From positions 2,542,001 to 2,606,000 of the forward strand of contig NZ_JACCBM010000001.1 in NCBI RefSeq assembly GCF_013409865.1: a DNA stretch of 64,000 nucleotides, written 5' to 3'. The notes below the pieces were generated by a model. That model ran no database searches and was not told the origin of the DNA. It was given only the letters and a program-made list of their open reading frames with translations. The position numbers and the translations under genes are program-made. Positions 40,384-48,860 of this stretch are shown piece after piece. How positions within the stretch are numbered: position 1 is the stretch's first letter; each line of letters starts with the position of its first letter. The DNA is from Herbiconiux flava (GTDB taxonomy: Bacteria; Actinomycetota; Actinomycetes; Actinomycetales; Microbacteriaceae).

Positions 40384-40875
40384 ATGTTCTGCCCTTACTG
40401 CCGCTACCCCGACTCCCGCGTCGTCGACTCGCGCACCACCGACGACGGCCTCGCCATCCGCCGCCGCCGTCAGTGCCCCGACTGCGGGCGGCGCTTCAGC
40501 ACCACCGAGACCGCGTCGCTGAACGTCATCAAGCGCTCCGGCGTGGTCGAGCCGTTCAGCCGCGAGAAGATCGTCAGCGGTGTGCGCAAGGCCTGCCAGG
40601 GCCGCCCGGTCACCGACAGCGACCTCGCGGTGCTCGCGCAGCGCGTCGAGGAGACGGTTCGCCTGAGCGGAGCGGCGCAGATCGAGGCGAACGACATCGG
40701 CCTCGCCATCCTGCAGCCCCTCCGCGAGCTCGACGAGGTGGCCTACCTCCGCTTCGCCAGCGTCTACCAGGGCTTCGACTCGCTCGACGACTTCGAGGCG
40801 GCCATCACGCTGCTCCGCGTCGAGCACGAGCAGGCCGCCGCGACCGGAGGCGACACCGCTCGCACGGCCGAGTGA
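40384..40875 (+). CDS. nrdR: Transcriptional repressor NrdR
   Basis: A 163-residue repressor of ribonucleotide reductase genes. The zinc ribbon is MFCPYC and CPDCGRRF (Cys3, Cys6, Cys31, Cys34). An ATP-cone domain ([18 protein letters not shown] ... [19 protein letters not shown]) follows and senses dATP/ATP. It is coupled by GTGA to pyrD, so nucleotide-pool control and pyrimidine synthesis share a transcript here. Confidence 0.95.
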   Translation: MFCPYCRYPDSRVVDSRTTDDGLAIRRRRQCPDCGRRFSTTETASLNVIKRSGVVEPFSREKIVSGVRKACQGRPVTDSDLAVLAQRVEETVRLSGAAQIEANDIGLAILQPLRELDEVAYLRFASVYQGFDSLDDFEAAITLLRVEHEQAAATGGDTARTAE

Positions 40876-41903
40876 GCGCCTACGGCCTGCTCTTCCGGCA
40901 CGTGCTGTCGAAGATGGATCCGGAGGCGGCGCACCACCTCGCCTTCTCGGTCATCGAGGGCATCCCTCGGGTCGGCCTCGAGAAGCTGGTCGCCCGCTTC
41001 ACCCGGCCCACCTCCGACATCTCGGTCACGGCCCTCGGCCTCCGCTTCCCCACCCCCTTCGGCCTCGCGGCCGGGTTCGACAAGGACGCGAAGGGCATCC
41101 GGGGCTTCGGCGCCCTCGGCTTCGGCCACGTCGAGGTCGGCACCATCACCTCTCGGGCGCAGCCCGGCAACCCGAAGCCGAGGCTGTTCCGGCTGATCGC
41201 CGACCGTGCCGTGGTGAACCGCATGGGCTTCAACAACCACGGGGCGGCCTCCGCGGCGCTGCGGCTGGCGCGGGTGCGCTCGGCCGAGCATCCGCGACCC
41301 GTCATCGGGGTGAACATCGGCAAGAGCCGGGTCGTCGACGTCGACGACGCGGTCGACGACTACCTCGAGAGCACCCGGGCGCTGGCGCCGATGGCCGACT
41401 ACCTCGTGGTGAACGTCAGCTCGCCCAACACGCCCGGTCTGCGCGGCCTGCAGGAGCTCGACCGGCTGCGGCCGCTGCTCTCGGCGGTCAAGGGCGAGGC
41501 GGGCCCGACGCCGCTCCTCGTCAAGATCGCCCCCGACCTGACCGACGACGAGGTGGCGAAGATCGCCACGCTCGCGGTCGAGCTCGGGCTCGACGGCATC
41601 ATCGCGACCAACACGACCATCTCCCGCGAGGGGCTCCGCACGCCGGCATCGGTCGTCGAGGCCGCCGGGGCGGGCGGGCTGTCAGGGGCGCCGTTGGCGT
41701 CGCGGTCGCTCGAGGTGCTGCGGAGCATCCGCTCGGTCGTGCCCCCGACGATGTGCGTCATCTCGGTCGGGGGAGTGGAGACCGCGGCCGACGTGCGCGC
41801 GCGGCTCGACGCCGGTGCGACGCTCGTGCAGGGGTACACGGCGTTCCTCTACCGCGGGCCGCTCTGGGTGCGCGAGATCAACCGCGGTCTCTCGCGGGCC
41901 TGA
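40872..41903 (+). CDS. pyrD: Dihydroorotate dehydrogenase (quinone), class 2
   Basis: A 343-residue membrane-associated flavoprotein of pyrimidine synthesis passing electrons to the quinone pool. The N-terminal helices ([20 protein letters not shown]) are the class 2 membrane-docking segment. FMN-site features are [38 protein letters not shown] (catalytic Ser) and [16 protein letters not shown] at 40872 overlaps the nrdR stop. Confidence 0.95.
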   Translation: MSAYGLLFRHVLSKMDPEAAHHLAFSVIEGIPRVGLEKLVARFTRPTSDISVTALGLRFPTPFGLAAGFDKDAKGIRGFGALGFGHVEVGTITSRAQPGNPKPRLFRLIADRAVVNRMGFNNHGAASAALRLARVRSAEHPRPVIGVNIGKSRVVDVDDAVDDYLESTRALAPMADYLVVNVSSPNTPGLRGLQELDRLRPLLSAVKGEAGPTPLLVKIAPDLTDDEVAKIATLAVELGLDGIIATNTTISREGLRTPASVVEAAGAGGLSGAPLASRSLEVLRSIRSVVPPTMCVISVGGVETAADVRARLDAGATLVQGYTAFLYRGPLWVREINRGLSRA

Positions 41904-41936
41904 CCCTCACGCCCGGCCGCGGTCGCGCCTCGGGGG

Positions 41937-41966
41937 TCGCCTGCCGCGGGTTCGCCTGCCGCGGGT
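41937..41966. repeat. 15-bp tandem duplication
   Basis: TCGCCTGCCGCGGGT occurs twice in tandem in the gap between convergent pyrD and the DUF3043 gene, followed by related G-rich fragments. No T-tailed hairpin was found. Confidence 0.6.
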
Positions 41967-42012
41967 TCTCCTGGCGGGGACTGCCAGGCGGGGTTTGCCG
42001 GTGGGGGTTCGC

Positions 42013-42591
42013 CTACTTGGGGAACTCGCCGCGCTTCACCTGCGGCTTCGGCAGGCGCAGGCGGCGGAACTGCAGGGCGCGCATCGTCGCGTACCAGCGC
42101 AGCCCTCGCTCGACGTTGTCGGCGCCGAACTTCACTCGGAGCTTCTTCATCAGGCGGAAGTTCACGAACACGCAGTCGGCGATCACGATCAGCACGAAGG
42201 CGTAGAGGCCGAGCATGACGCCGGCCTGCAGCTCGGGCGCGGGCACGAGCGTGAGCAGGATCACGACGAACATCGCCGGGATGATGAACTCGCCGAGGTT
42301 CAAGCGGGCGTCGATGTAGTCGCGCACGTAGCGGCGCTGCGGGCCCTTGTCACGCAGCGGCAGGTACTTCTCGTCGCCGTTCGCCATGCCGACGCGGGCG
42401 CGCTCGCGCAGCTCCTGCTGGCGGCGGCGGGCGTCTTTCGTCGCCTCTTTGCGGTCGTTGGGAACCAGGGGGCGCTTGTTGGCTGCTTCGCGCTCCTTGC
42501 GGGTCGGCGTAGCGTGCCCCTTGCCCGTTCCGGTCTGCTCCTCCACAGGAGCCTCGATCACGGGTTCTGCTGCACTGCTTTTTCTGGCCAC
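42013..42591 (-). CDS. DUF3043 membrane protein
   Basis: A 192-residue actinobacterial DUF3043 protein. A charged, basic N-terminus (GHATPTRKEREAANKRPLVP, KYLPLRDKGPQRRYVRDYID) precedes two hydrophobic helices (LGEFIIPAMFVVILLTLVPA and a second helix from about 125). The C-terminal tail is basic (FRRLRLPKPQVKRGEFPK). Family function is unknown. GTG at 42591 is used, with GAGGA upstream. It is divergent from the M20 dipeptidase over 36 bp. Confidence 0.88.
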   Translation of the reverse strand: MARKSSAAEPVIEAPVEEQTGTGKGHATPTRKEREAANKRPLVPNDRKEATKDARRRQQELRERARVGMANGDEKYLPLRDKGPQRRYVRDYIDARLNLGEFIIPAMFVVILLTLVPAPELQAGVMLGLYAFVLIVIADCVFVNFRLMKKLRVKFGADNVERGLRWYATMRALQFRRLRLPKPQVKRGEFPK

Positions 42592-42627
42592 GGTGTCCTC
42601 GTTCGTCGGTCTCTTAAGATTACCTTC

Positions 42628-44079
42628 ATGACAGACGCTCCAGACTCCTCGTTGCCTCCGAATGCTCCTCCTGGTCTCACCGACCGTGAGGCCGCCCTCG
42701 TCGAGGCCGTGCAGCTCGCGCTCCCGGCGAGCATCGCCGAACTGAGTGCGCTGGTGCGCATCCCCTCGGTGTCGTGGTCGGCGTTCGACCCGGCCCACGT
42801 GGCGGCCAGCGCCGAGGCCGTCGCGGGCCATGCTCGCGACCTCGGTGTCTTCGAGTCGGTCGAGATCCTCCGCGCACCGATGGCCGGTGCCGACGGGCAG
42901 CCGGGGGAGCTCGGCCAGCCCGCCGTGCTCGCCACCCGTGCCGCGCGCAACGGTCGGCCGACCGTGCTGCTCTACGCGCACCACGACGTTCAGCCCCCTG
43001 GGCGCGACGAGGAGTGGGAGTCACCGCCGTTCGAGCCGACCGTCCGCGGCGACCGGCTCTACGGCCGGGGCGCCGCCGACGACAAGGCGGGCGTCGAGTC
43101 GCACCTGTCCGCCATCCGCGCGCTCACCGAGGTCGCCGGGCCCGACTTCGACCTGGGGCTGGTGCTCTTCATCGAGGGGGAGGAGGAGTTCGGCTCCCGC
43201 TCCTTCGCGAACTTCCTCGAGGCGCACCGCGAGAAGCTCGCCGCCGACGTCATCGTGGTCGCCGACTCCGACAACTGGGATACACAGACCCCCTCCCTCA
43301 CCGTCAGCCTCCGTGGCAACGTCACCTTCCGCCTCACCGTGTCGACGCTCGCGCACGCCTCGCACTCGGGCATGTTCGGGGGAGCGGCGCCCGATGCGAT
43401 GGTGGCCGCCGTGCGCCTGCTCGCGTCCTTCCACGACGACTCGGGCGCGGTCGCGGTCGCGGGGCTCGAGGGCCGCGAGATCGACGCACCGCCCTACGGC
43501 GAAGACTCCCTGCGCGACGACGTCGGCCTGCTCGACGGCGTCACGCCACTCGGCACCGGCTCGGTGCTCTCCCGCATGTGGGCGAAGCCGACCGTCACGG
43601 TCACGGGCATCGACGCGCCCTCGGTGGCCAACGCCTCGAACACCCTCATCCCGAGTGTCTCGGTGCGCATCAGCGCCCGCATCGCGCCCGGCCAGCCCGC
43701 CCAGAAGGCCTTCGAGGCCATCGAGCGACACGTCCGCGATCACGTCCCGTTCGGGGCGCACGTCGCCATCGACGACGTCGACACCGGAGACCCCTTCCTC
43801 GTCGACACCTCGGGCTGGGCCGTCACCGCGGCGAAAGACGCGATGCGCGACGCCTGGGGCGCCGAGCCCGTCGAGGCGGGCATCGGCGGGTCCATCCCGT
43901 TCATCTCCGACCTGTCGCGGGTCTTCCCCGAGGCGCAGATCCTGGTGACCGGGGTCGAAGACCCGAACACCCGGGCGCACAGCCCGAACGAGTCGCTCCA
44001 CCTGGGGGTCTTCAAGCGGGCCATCCAGACCGAGGCGCTGCTGCTGCTGAGACTCGACGGGCGCGGCGGGAATTCCTGA
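42628..44079 (+). CDS. M20 family metallodipeptidase
   Basis: A 483-residue zinc peptidase of the carboxypeptidase G2/dipeptidase type. It has the metal ligands in YAHHDVQPPG and GRGAADDKAG, the catalytic EGEEEFGS, and DNWDTQTPSL. The dimerisation lid (NTLIPSVSVRISARI) and final ligand region HSPNESLHLG follow. TAAGAT ends 7 nt before ATG, and no Shine-Dalgarno is seen, so it is leaderless. The physiological substrate could be dipeptides or an acylated amino acid. Confidence 0.9.
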   Translation: MTDAPDSSLPPNAPPGLTDREAALVEAVQLALPASIAELSALVRIPSVSWSAFDPAHVAASAEAVAGHARDLGVFESVEILRAPMAGADGQPGELGQPAVLATRAARNGRPTVLLYAHHDVQPPGRDEEWESPPFEPTVRGDRLYGRGAADDKAGVESHLSAIRALTEVAGPDFDLGLVLFIEGEEEFGSRSFANFLEAHREKLAADVIVVADSDNWDTQTPSLTVSLRGNVTFRLTVSTLAHASHSGMFGGAAPDAMVAAVRLLASFHDDSGAVAVAGLEGREIDAPPYGEDSLRDDVGLLDGVTPLGTGSVLSRMWAKPTVTVTGIDAPSVANASNTLIPSVSVRISARIAPGQPAQKAFEAIERHVRDHVPFGAHVAIDDVDTGDPFLVDTSGWAVTAAKDAMRDAWGAEPVEAGIGGSIPFISDLSRVFPEAQILVTGVEDPNTRAHSPNESLHLGVFKRAIQTEALLLLRLDGRGGNS

Positions 44080-44140
44080 GCAGGGTCCCGGGTTTCCGGA
44101 GTTAGACTTCCTCCATACTTCCGATCGACAAGGAGTGCAC

Positions 44141-44506
44141 ATGAGCGACACGATCCTGACGGCTGCCGTCGAGGCGCCGGCTCACAAGGTGGGTCTCACC
44201 GACACCGCCGCCACCAAGGTCAAGAACCTGCTCGAGCAGGAGGGCCGTGACGACCTTCGTCTGCGCGTCGCCGTCCAGCCCGGTGGCTGCTCGGGCCTGA
44301 TCTACCAGCTGTACTTCGACGAGCGCATGCTCGACGGCGACGCGGCGGTCGACTTCGACGGCGTCGAGGTCATCGTCGACAAGATGAGCGTCCCCTACCT
44401 CGAGGGCGCCACCATCGACTTCGAAGACACCATCCAGAAGCAGGGCTTCACGATCGACAACCCGAACGCTTCGGGCAGCTGCGCGTGCGGAGACTCGTTC
44501 CACTAG
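44141..44506 (+). CDS. erpA: A-type iron-sulfur carrier (ErpA/IscA-like)
   Basis: A 121-residue HesB-like protein. The three cluster ligands are intact: Cys50 in QPGGCSGLIYQ and Cys114/Cys116 in GSCACGDSFH. It inserts Fe-S clusters into client proteins, plausibly including the Rieske protein encoded nearby. ATG at 44141 has AGGAG 5 nt upstream, preferred over GTG at 44135. A TAGACT -10 (44103-44108) lies upstream and a classical terminator follows. Confidence 0.92.
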   Translation: MSDTILTAAVEAPAHKVGLTDTAATKVKNLLEQEGRDDLRLRVAVQPGGCSGLIYQLYFDERMLDGDAAVDFDGVEVIVDKMSVPYLEGATIDFEDTIQKQGFTIDNPNASGSCACGDSFH

Positions 44507-44543
44507 TCGCCACGCCGTCAGCGCAGCTCCACGCGCATCCGAG

Positions 44544-44578
44544 AAGGGGCCGTTCCACACCGGGACGGCCCCTTTTTT
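44544..44578 (+). terminator. Rho-independent terminator
   Basis: A 13-bp stem (AAGGGGCCGTTCC / GGGACGGCCCCTT, one G-T pair) with a short loop, ending in six Ts. It is 38 bp after the Fe-S carrier stop and is the clearest intrinsic terminator in the window. Confidence 0.9.
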
Positions 44579-44637
44579 CGTGCGCTACCACCCTCGGATG
44601 CGGGGTGGCTGTGGCTCCGACCGGTAAATCGACACAG

Positions 44638-44643
44638 TAGGCT
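44638..44643 (+). promoter_or_regulatory. -10-like element of ctaC
   Basis: TAGGCT lies 48 nt before the ctaC GTG, giving a leader of about 40 nt with an AAAGGT ribosome site. No clear -35. Confidence 0.4.
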
Positions 44644-44691
44644 AGGAGAAGGTCAAATACACTGATGGTGTAGCTTCCCGAAAGGTCTCTG

Positions 44692-45564
44692 GTGCGCTCT
44701 AACCGACGTCTCCGATGGGCCGCGATCCCTATCGCGGCGCTCATGTCCGTTGTCCTCGCCGGCTGCACGCAGGACCAGCTCCAAGGCTGGCTTCCCACCG
44801 AGCCCGGCACCACGAACAACGTCGACCGCGTCATCGGCCTCTGGGTCACGTCGTGGATCGTGCTGCTCATCGTGGGTGTGCTCACGTGGGGTCTCACCAT
44901 CTGGGCGATCGTGGTCTACCGCCGCCGCAAGGGCCAGACCGGCCTGCCGGCGCAGCTGCGCTACAACATGCCGATCGAGATCTTCTACACGGTCGTGCCG
45001 CTCATCCTCGTGCTCGGCTTCTTCGCCTTCACGGCCCGCGACCAGAGCGCGATCGAGCAGGCCTACGAGAAGCCCGACTACACCATCCAGGTGTTCGGCA
45101 AGCAGTGGGCGTGGGACTTCAACTACACCAACGACGACGTCTACTACGCCGGCGTGCAGGGTCAGGACGACCCCGACGACGACAACGGCAACCTCGTCGA
45201 GTCCGAGATCCCGACCCTGTACCTGCCTGTGGGCAAGCAGATCGAGATCCAGCTCGAGTCGCGCGACGTCATCCACTCCTTCTGGGTCATCGACTTCCTC
45301 TACAAGAAGGACATGCTGCCCGGCAAGACGAACTACATGTACGTCACTCCCGAGAAGGAGGGCACGTACACCGGCAAGTGCGCCGAGCTGTGCGGCGAGT
45401 ACCACTCGATGATGCTCTTCAACGTCAAGGTCGTCTCGCAGCAGGAGTACGACAGCTACATCGAGACCCTCCGTGCCGCCGGCAACGAGGGCCAGCTCGG
45501 TCACGAGTACGACCGCAACCAGAACCTCCCGGGCATCGGCGAGCCCGCGCACGAAGAAGAGTAG
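44692..45564 (+). CDS. ctaC: Cytochrome c oxidase subunit II
   Basis: A 290-residue lipoprotein-type subunit II with lipobox VLAGC (Cys25) and two membrane helices (about 48-70 and 98-118). The cupredoxin domain carries FGKQWAWDF and the CuA ligands in KCAELCGEYHSMM. It takes electrons from the diheme cytochrome c QcrC inside the bc1-aa3 supercomplex. GTG at 44692 is used. First gene of the ctaC-ctaD-ctaF operon. Confidence 0.97.
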   Translation: MRSNRRLRWAAIPIAALMSVVLAGCTQDQLQGWLPTEPGTTNNVDRVIGLWVTSWIVLLIVGVLTWGLTIWAIVVYRRRKGQTGLPAQLRYNMPIEIFYTVVPLILVLGFFAFTARDQSAIEQAYEKPDYTIQVFGKQWAWDFNYTNDDVYYAGVQGQDDPDDDNGNLVESEIPTLYLPVGKQIEIQLESRDVIHSFWVIDFLYKKDMLPGKTNYMYVTPEKEGTYTGKCAELCGEYHSMMLFNVKVVSQQEYDSYIETLRAAGNEGQLGHEYDRNQNLPGIGEPAHEEE

Positions 45565-45573
45565 GAACGCGAC

Positions 45574-47322
45574 ATGACTGCAACCGTCGACGTTGCGCCC
45601 GCGAGCGGCGCAGCTCTCCCGGCGCCCACTCCGACCCCCTCCAAGTCGGTCGGACGCAAGGGCAACATCCTGGTCAAGTGGATCACCTCCACCGACCACA
45701 AGACCATCGGGTACATGTACCTGATCGCGTCGTTCCTGTTCTTCTGCCTGGGCGGAGTGATGGCCCTGGTCATCCGCGCCCAGCTGTTCGAGCCAGGTCT
45801 CGAGCTGTTGCAGACGAAGGACCAGTACAACCAGCTGTTCACCATGCACGGCACGATCATGCTGCTCATGTTCGCGACGCCGCTGTTCGCGGGCTTCGCC
45901 AACGTGATCATGCCGCTGCAGATCGGTGCGCCCGACGTGGCGTTCCCGCGACTGAACGCCTTCGCCTTCTGGCTGTTCCTGTTCGGCTCGCTGATCGCGG
46001 TCTCCGGATTCCTCACCCCGCAGGGCGCCGCCTCGTTCGGGTGGTTCGCCTACGCACCGCTGTCGTCGACGACGTTCACACCCGGTGACGGTGGAAACCT
46101 CTGGGTCTTCGGCCTCGGCCTCTCGGGCTTCGGCACCATCCTCGGTGGCGTGAACTTCATCACCACGATCATCACGATGCGCGCCCCCGGCATGACCATG
46201 TTCCGGATGCCCATCTTCACCTGGAACATCCTGGTGACGTCGATCCTCGTGCTGATGGCCTTCCCGGTGCTCGCCGCCGCGCTCTTCGCCCTCGGCGCCG
46301 ACCGCGTGTTCGGAGCCCACATCTACGACGCGGCCAACGGCGGCGTGCTGCTCTGGCAGCACCTGTTCTGGTTCTTCGGCCACCCCGAGGTGTACATCAT
46401 CGCGCTGCCGTTCTTCGGCATCGTCTCCGAGGTGTTCCCGGTCTTCAGCCGCAAGCCGATCTTCGGCTACAAGACCCTGATCTACGCGACGATCTCGATC
46501 GCCGCCCTCTCGGTCACGGTCTGGGCGCACCACATGTACGTCACCGGCTCGGTGCTGCTGCCCTTCTTCGCCCTGATGACCATGCTCATCGCGGTGCCGA
46601 CGGGTGTGAAGATCTTCAACTGGGTCGGCACGATGTGGCGCGGCTCGGTGACCTTCGAGACCCCGATGGTCTGGGCGATCGGCTTCCTGATCACCTTCAC
46701 CTTCGGTGGTCTGACCGGCGTCATACTGGCGTCGCCGCCGCTCGACTTCCACGTCTCCGACACGTACTTCGTGGTGGCGCACTTCCACTACGTGGTGTTC
46801 GGCACCGTGGTGTTCGCGATGTTCTCGGGCTTCTACTTCTGGTGGCCCAAGTGGACCGGCAAGATGCTCAACGAGCGTCTCGGCCACTGGCACTTCTGGC
46901 TGCTGTTCATCGGCTTCCACACGACGTTCCTCATCCAGCACTGGCTGGGCGTCATGGGCATGCCGCGACGGTACGCGACCTACCAGCCCGAAGACGGCTT
47001 CGCCTGGATGAACCAGCTCTCCACCATCGGATCGTTCATCCTCGCGGCCTCGATGATCCCGTTCTTCCTGAACGTGTACATCACGGCCCGAAAGGCGCCG
47101 AAGGTCACGGTGAATGACCCGTGGGGCTACGGCCGCTCGCTCGAGTGGGCGACCTCGTGCCCGCCGCCGCGGCACAACTTCACCTCGATCCCGCGCATCC
47201 GTTCGGAGTCGCCGGCGTTCGACCTCAACCACCCCGAGGCCGGCATCCCGGTCGGCGTGGGCCCGGCGAAGGACGCCCCCGATGCCCCCACGTACGACAT
47301 CGTGAACGACAAGGTGAAGTAG
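45574..47322 (+). CDS. ctaD: Cytochrome c oxidase subunit I
   Basis: A 582-residue catalytic subunit with about twelve helices. It has the heme a ligand segment [10 protein letters not shown], the Cu-B region [20 protein letters not shown] (including the His-Tyr crosslink partners) and [24 protein letters not shown] supplies heme a3 and a ligands. The family A proton-channel motif is present. The C-terminus ends with a hydrophilic tail. It starts 9 bp after ctaC. Confidence 0.98.
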   Translation: MTATVDVAPASGAALPAPTPTPSKSVGRKGNILVKWITSTDHKTIGYMYLIASFLFFCLGGVMALVIRAQLFEPGLELLQTKDQYNQLFTMHGTIMLLMFATPLFAGFANVIMPLQIGAPDVAFPRLNAFAFWLFLFGSLIAVSGFLTPQGAASFGWFAYAPLSSTTFTPGDGGNLWVFGLGLSGFGTILGGVNFITTIITMRAPGMTMFRMPIFTWNILVTSILVLMAFPVLAAALFALGADRVFGAHIYDAANGGVLLWQHLFWFFGHPEVYIIALPFFGIVSEVFPVFSRKPIFGYKTLIYATISIAALSVTVWAHHMYVTGSVLLPFFALMTMLIAVPTGVKIFNWVGTMWRGSVTFETPMVWAIGFLITFTFGGLTGVILASPPLDFHVSDTYFVVAHFHYVVFGTVVFAMFSGFYFWWPKWTGKMLNERLGHWHFWLLFIGFHTTFLIQHWLGVMGMPRRYATYQPEDGFAWMNQLSTIGSFILAASMIPFFLNVYITARKAPKVTVNDPWGYGRSLEWATSCPPPRHNFTSIPRIRSESPAFDLNHPEAGIPVGVGPAKDAPDAPTYDIVNDKVK

Positions 47323-47326
47323 CGCC

Positions 47327-47746
47327 ATGAGAGCCAATACCAACCTCTTCTGGATCCTGACCGTCTTCATGGTTCTGGCCGCCGTGGCCTACACCGTGTG
47401 GTCGCTGATCTGGTACGACGGCCAGCTCGAGTGGGTCGGAACTGTCGGCATCGGCCTCGCGGCGGTGCTGTCGGCGTTCCTCGCCTTCTACCTGAGCCGG
47501 GTGCACAAGGCGCAGGGTGCGGAGCTCCCGGAAGACCGCCTTGACGCCAACATCGACGACGGCGACCCCGAAATCGGCTTCTACAGCCCCTGGAGCTGGT
47601 GGCCCATCATCCTCGCAGGTGGCGGCGCCCTCCTCATGCTCGGCCTCGCGGTCGGCTTCTGGATCTGCTTCCTCGCCGGCGCGCTCGTGCTGGTCGCCGT
47701 GGTCGGCTGGACCTACGAGTACTACCGCGGCTACTTCGCCCGCTGA
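47327..47746 (+). CDS. ctaF: Cytochrome c oxidase polypeptide IV (actinobacterial)
   Basis: A 139-residue small subunit with four hydrophobic helices (NLFWILTVFMVLAAVAYTV, LAAVLSAFLAFYLS, WWPIILAGGGALLML, WICFLAGALVLVAVV). Typical of actinobacterial CtaF: the loop containing DIDDGDPEIGFYSPWSWWP-like sequence. It begins 4 bp after ctaD and ends the operon before a 15-bp hairpin. Confidence 0.92.
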   Translation: MRANTNLFWILTVFMVLAAVAYTVWSLIWYDGQLEWVGTVGIGLAAVLSAFLAFYLSRVHKAQGAELPEDRLDANIDDGDPEIGFYSPWSWWPIILAGGGALLMLGLAVGFWICFLAGALVLVAVVGWTYEYYRGYFAR

Positions 47747-47770
47747 CTCTGCCGTACCACCCCGCACGTC

Positions 47771-47805
47771 CCGAAGGCCCGCTCCCACCCGGAGCGGGCC
47801 TTCGG
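47771..47805 (+). terminator. Perfect 15-bp hairpin after ctaF
   Basis: CCGAAGGCCCGCTCC and GGAGCGGGCCTTCGG with a 5-nt loop, 24 bp after the ctaF stop. It has no T tract. It is symmetrical, so it can also stop transcription from the opposite side. Confidence 0.85.
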
Positions 47806-47867
47806 CGTTGTCCGGGCCGAGCGAAGAGGCCCACCCGTCCGACGTGGACGAGCGGGCCCCTGTTCAC

Positions 47868-48540
47868 CGTTCAGCCGACCGGCCGACCAGGATCAGCTGC
47901 AGATCGGCAGGTTCTCCAGCGCCGCGTCGAGCACACAAGGAGGACGGGCGACTTCGTGATGCCCGCCAGAACACCGCCGGCGAGGGCGTCGGGGTAGTTC
48001 TCACCCGTCGCGAAGTAGACGGTGTCGACGGGAGCGGTCCAGTTCGCGGCGGTGACGTTCGCCGAGACGATGAACCGATCGTCGCCGTCGATGCGGGTCA
48101 GAGCCGTGGTCACCGACTTGATATCGGCCGCCAGGGGAGCGGAGACGGTGTCCTCGCCACCGAACACGGTGGCGCTGGTCACCCCGCGGGCGGTCAGGAG
48201 CGCCTTCTCGTCGACGCTCAGCGCGGTGGCGTCGCCCTTGACGAGCAGCACAGGTGCCGTGTTCTTCGCGGCCGCCGGACTCGCGCTCAGTGCGTCCGGG
48301 AACTTAAGCCCGGTCGCGGCATCGACAGGACGAGCGAGCGTTGTGCTGAGCGGCGATCGCCGTGGCGCTGAGAGCATCCGGGTAGTTCTCGCCGCTCGCG
48401 ACGTACACGAGCGGGGTCTCGGCGGGCGCGATCTCCCAGGCGACGACCGCCGCGGTCTCGTACCGGTCGTCGCCGTGGATGCGCTCGGCGATCGAGGCCG
48501 TCGGCACGATGTCCATCACGCAGCTCTTCTCGCCCACGGC
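47868..48540 (-). pseudogene. Collapsed, frameshifted cell-wall-binding repeat 2 protein
   Basis: The minus strand holds fragments of CW_binding_2 repeats in different frames. The 5' part (from 48537) reads RIHGDDRYETAAVVAWEI and ASGENYPDALSATAIAAQHN. It then loses half a repeat and shifts frame into ATGLKFPDALSASPAAAKN, VFGGEDTVS, RIDGDDRF and ATGENYPDALAGGVLAGI. Near 47945 a second shift breaks the end (LENLP...QLILVG is in a third frame). Canonical repeat marks are R-x-x-G-x-D-R-Y, A-T-G-x-N-F/Y-P-D-A-L and GG. Such proteins attach to the cell wall. It is a degraded remnant. Confidence 0.8.
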
Positions 48541-48796
48541 CGACGTTGTTCTCGAAGTGCATCGTGAAGCGAAAGCCTGTCGCGACCTGGCGCCTCCTCG
48601 CCGCCTTGCGGCTCGGGGATGTTGGACCCCCGCAGCTGCTGGCGCTCAGCGTCGATATCGTCCAAAACCGCTGAGGAGAGAGATCTCCCAGGTCGCCCGA
48701 CCGACCTGCACGGTCACGTAGCAGCAGATGGACCTTCCCAGAGTCCGATCGAGAGAACCCATGGCGTTATGAGCACTTCCTACTCACGCAGCGCGA
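48541..48796. other. Non-coding stretch after the cell-wall-binding relic
   Basis: No supported gene. The first part, read on the minus strand, may be more of the decayed 5' end of the pseudogene (for example GFRFTMHFENN), but it has no reliable match. The rest has lower GC and mixed composition and no recognisable repeat. Confidence 0.5.
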
Positions 48797-48825
48797 AGCG
48801 CCCGCCCCGTAAGGGGGCGGGCGCT
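48797..48825 (-). terminator. 12-bp hairpin after qcrB
   Basis: AGCGCCCGCCCC and GGGGCGGGCGCT with loop GTAAG, 36 bp past the qcrB stop on the minus strand. A stable stem without T run. It probably ends the ctaE-qcrCAB transcript. Confidence 0.75.
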
Positions 48826-48860
48826 GGGCGGAGCGGCGGCGGGCGGGAGCCCGCGCGCGG

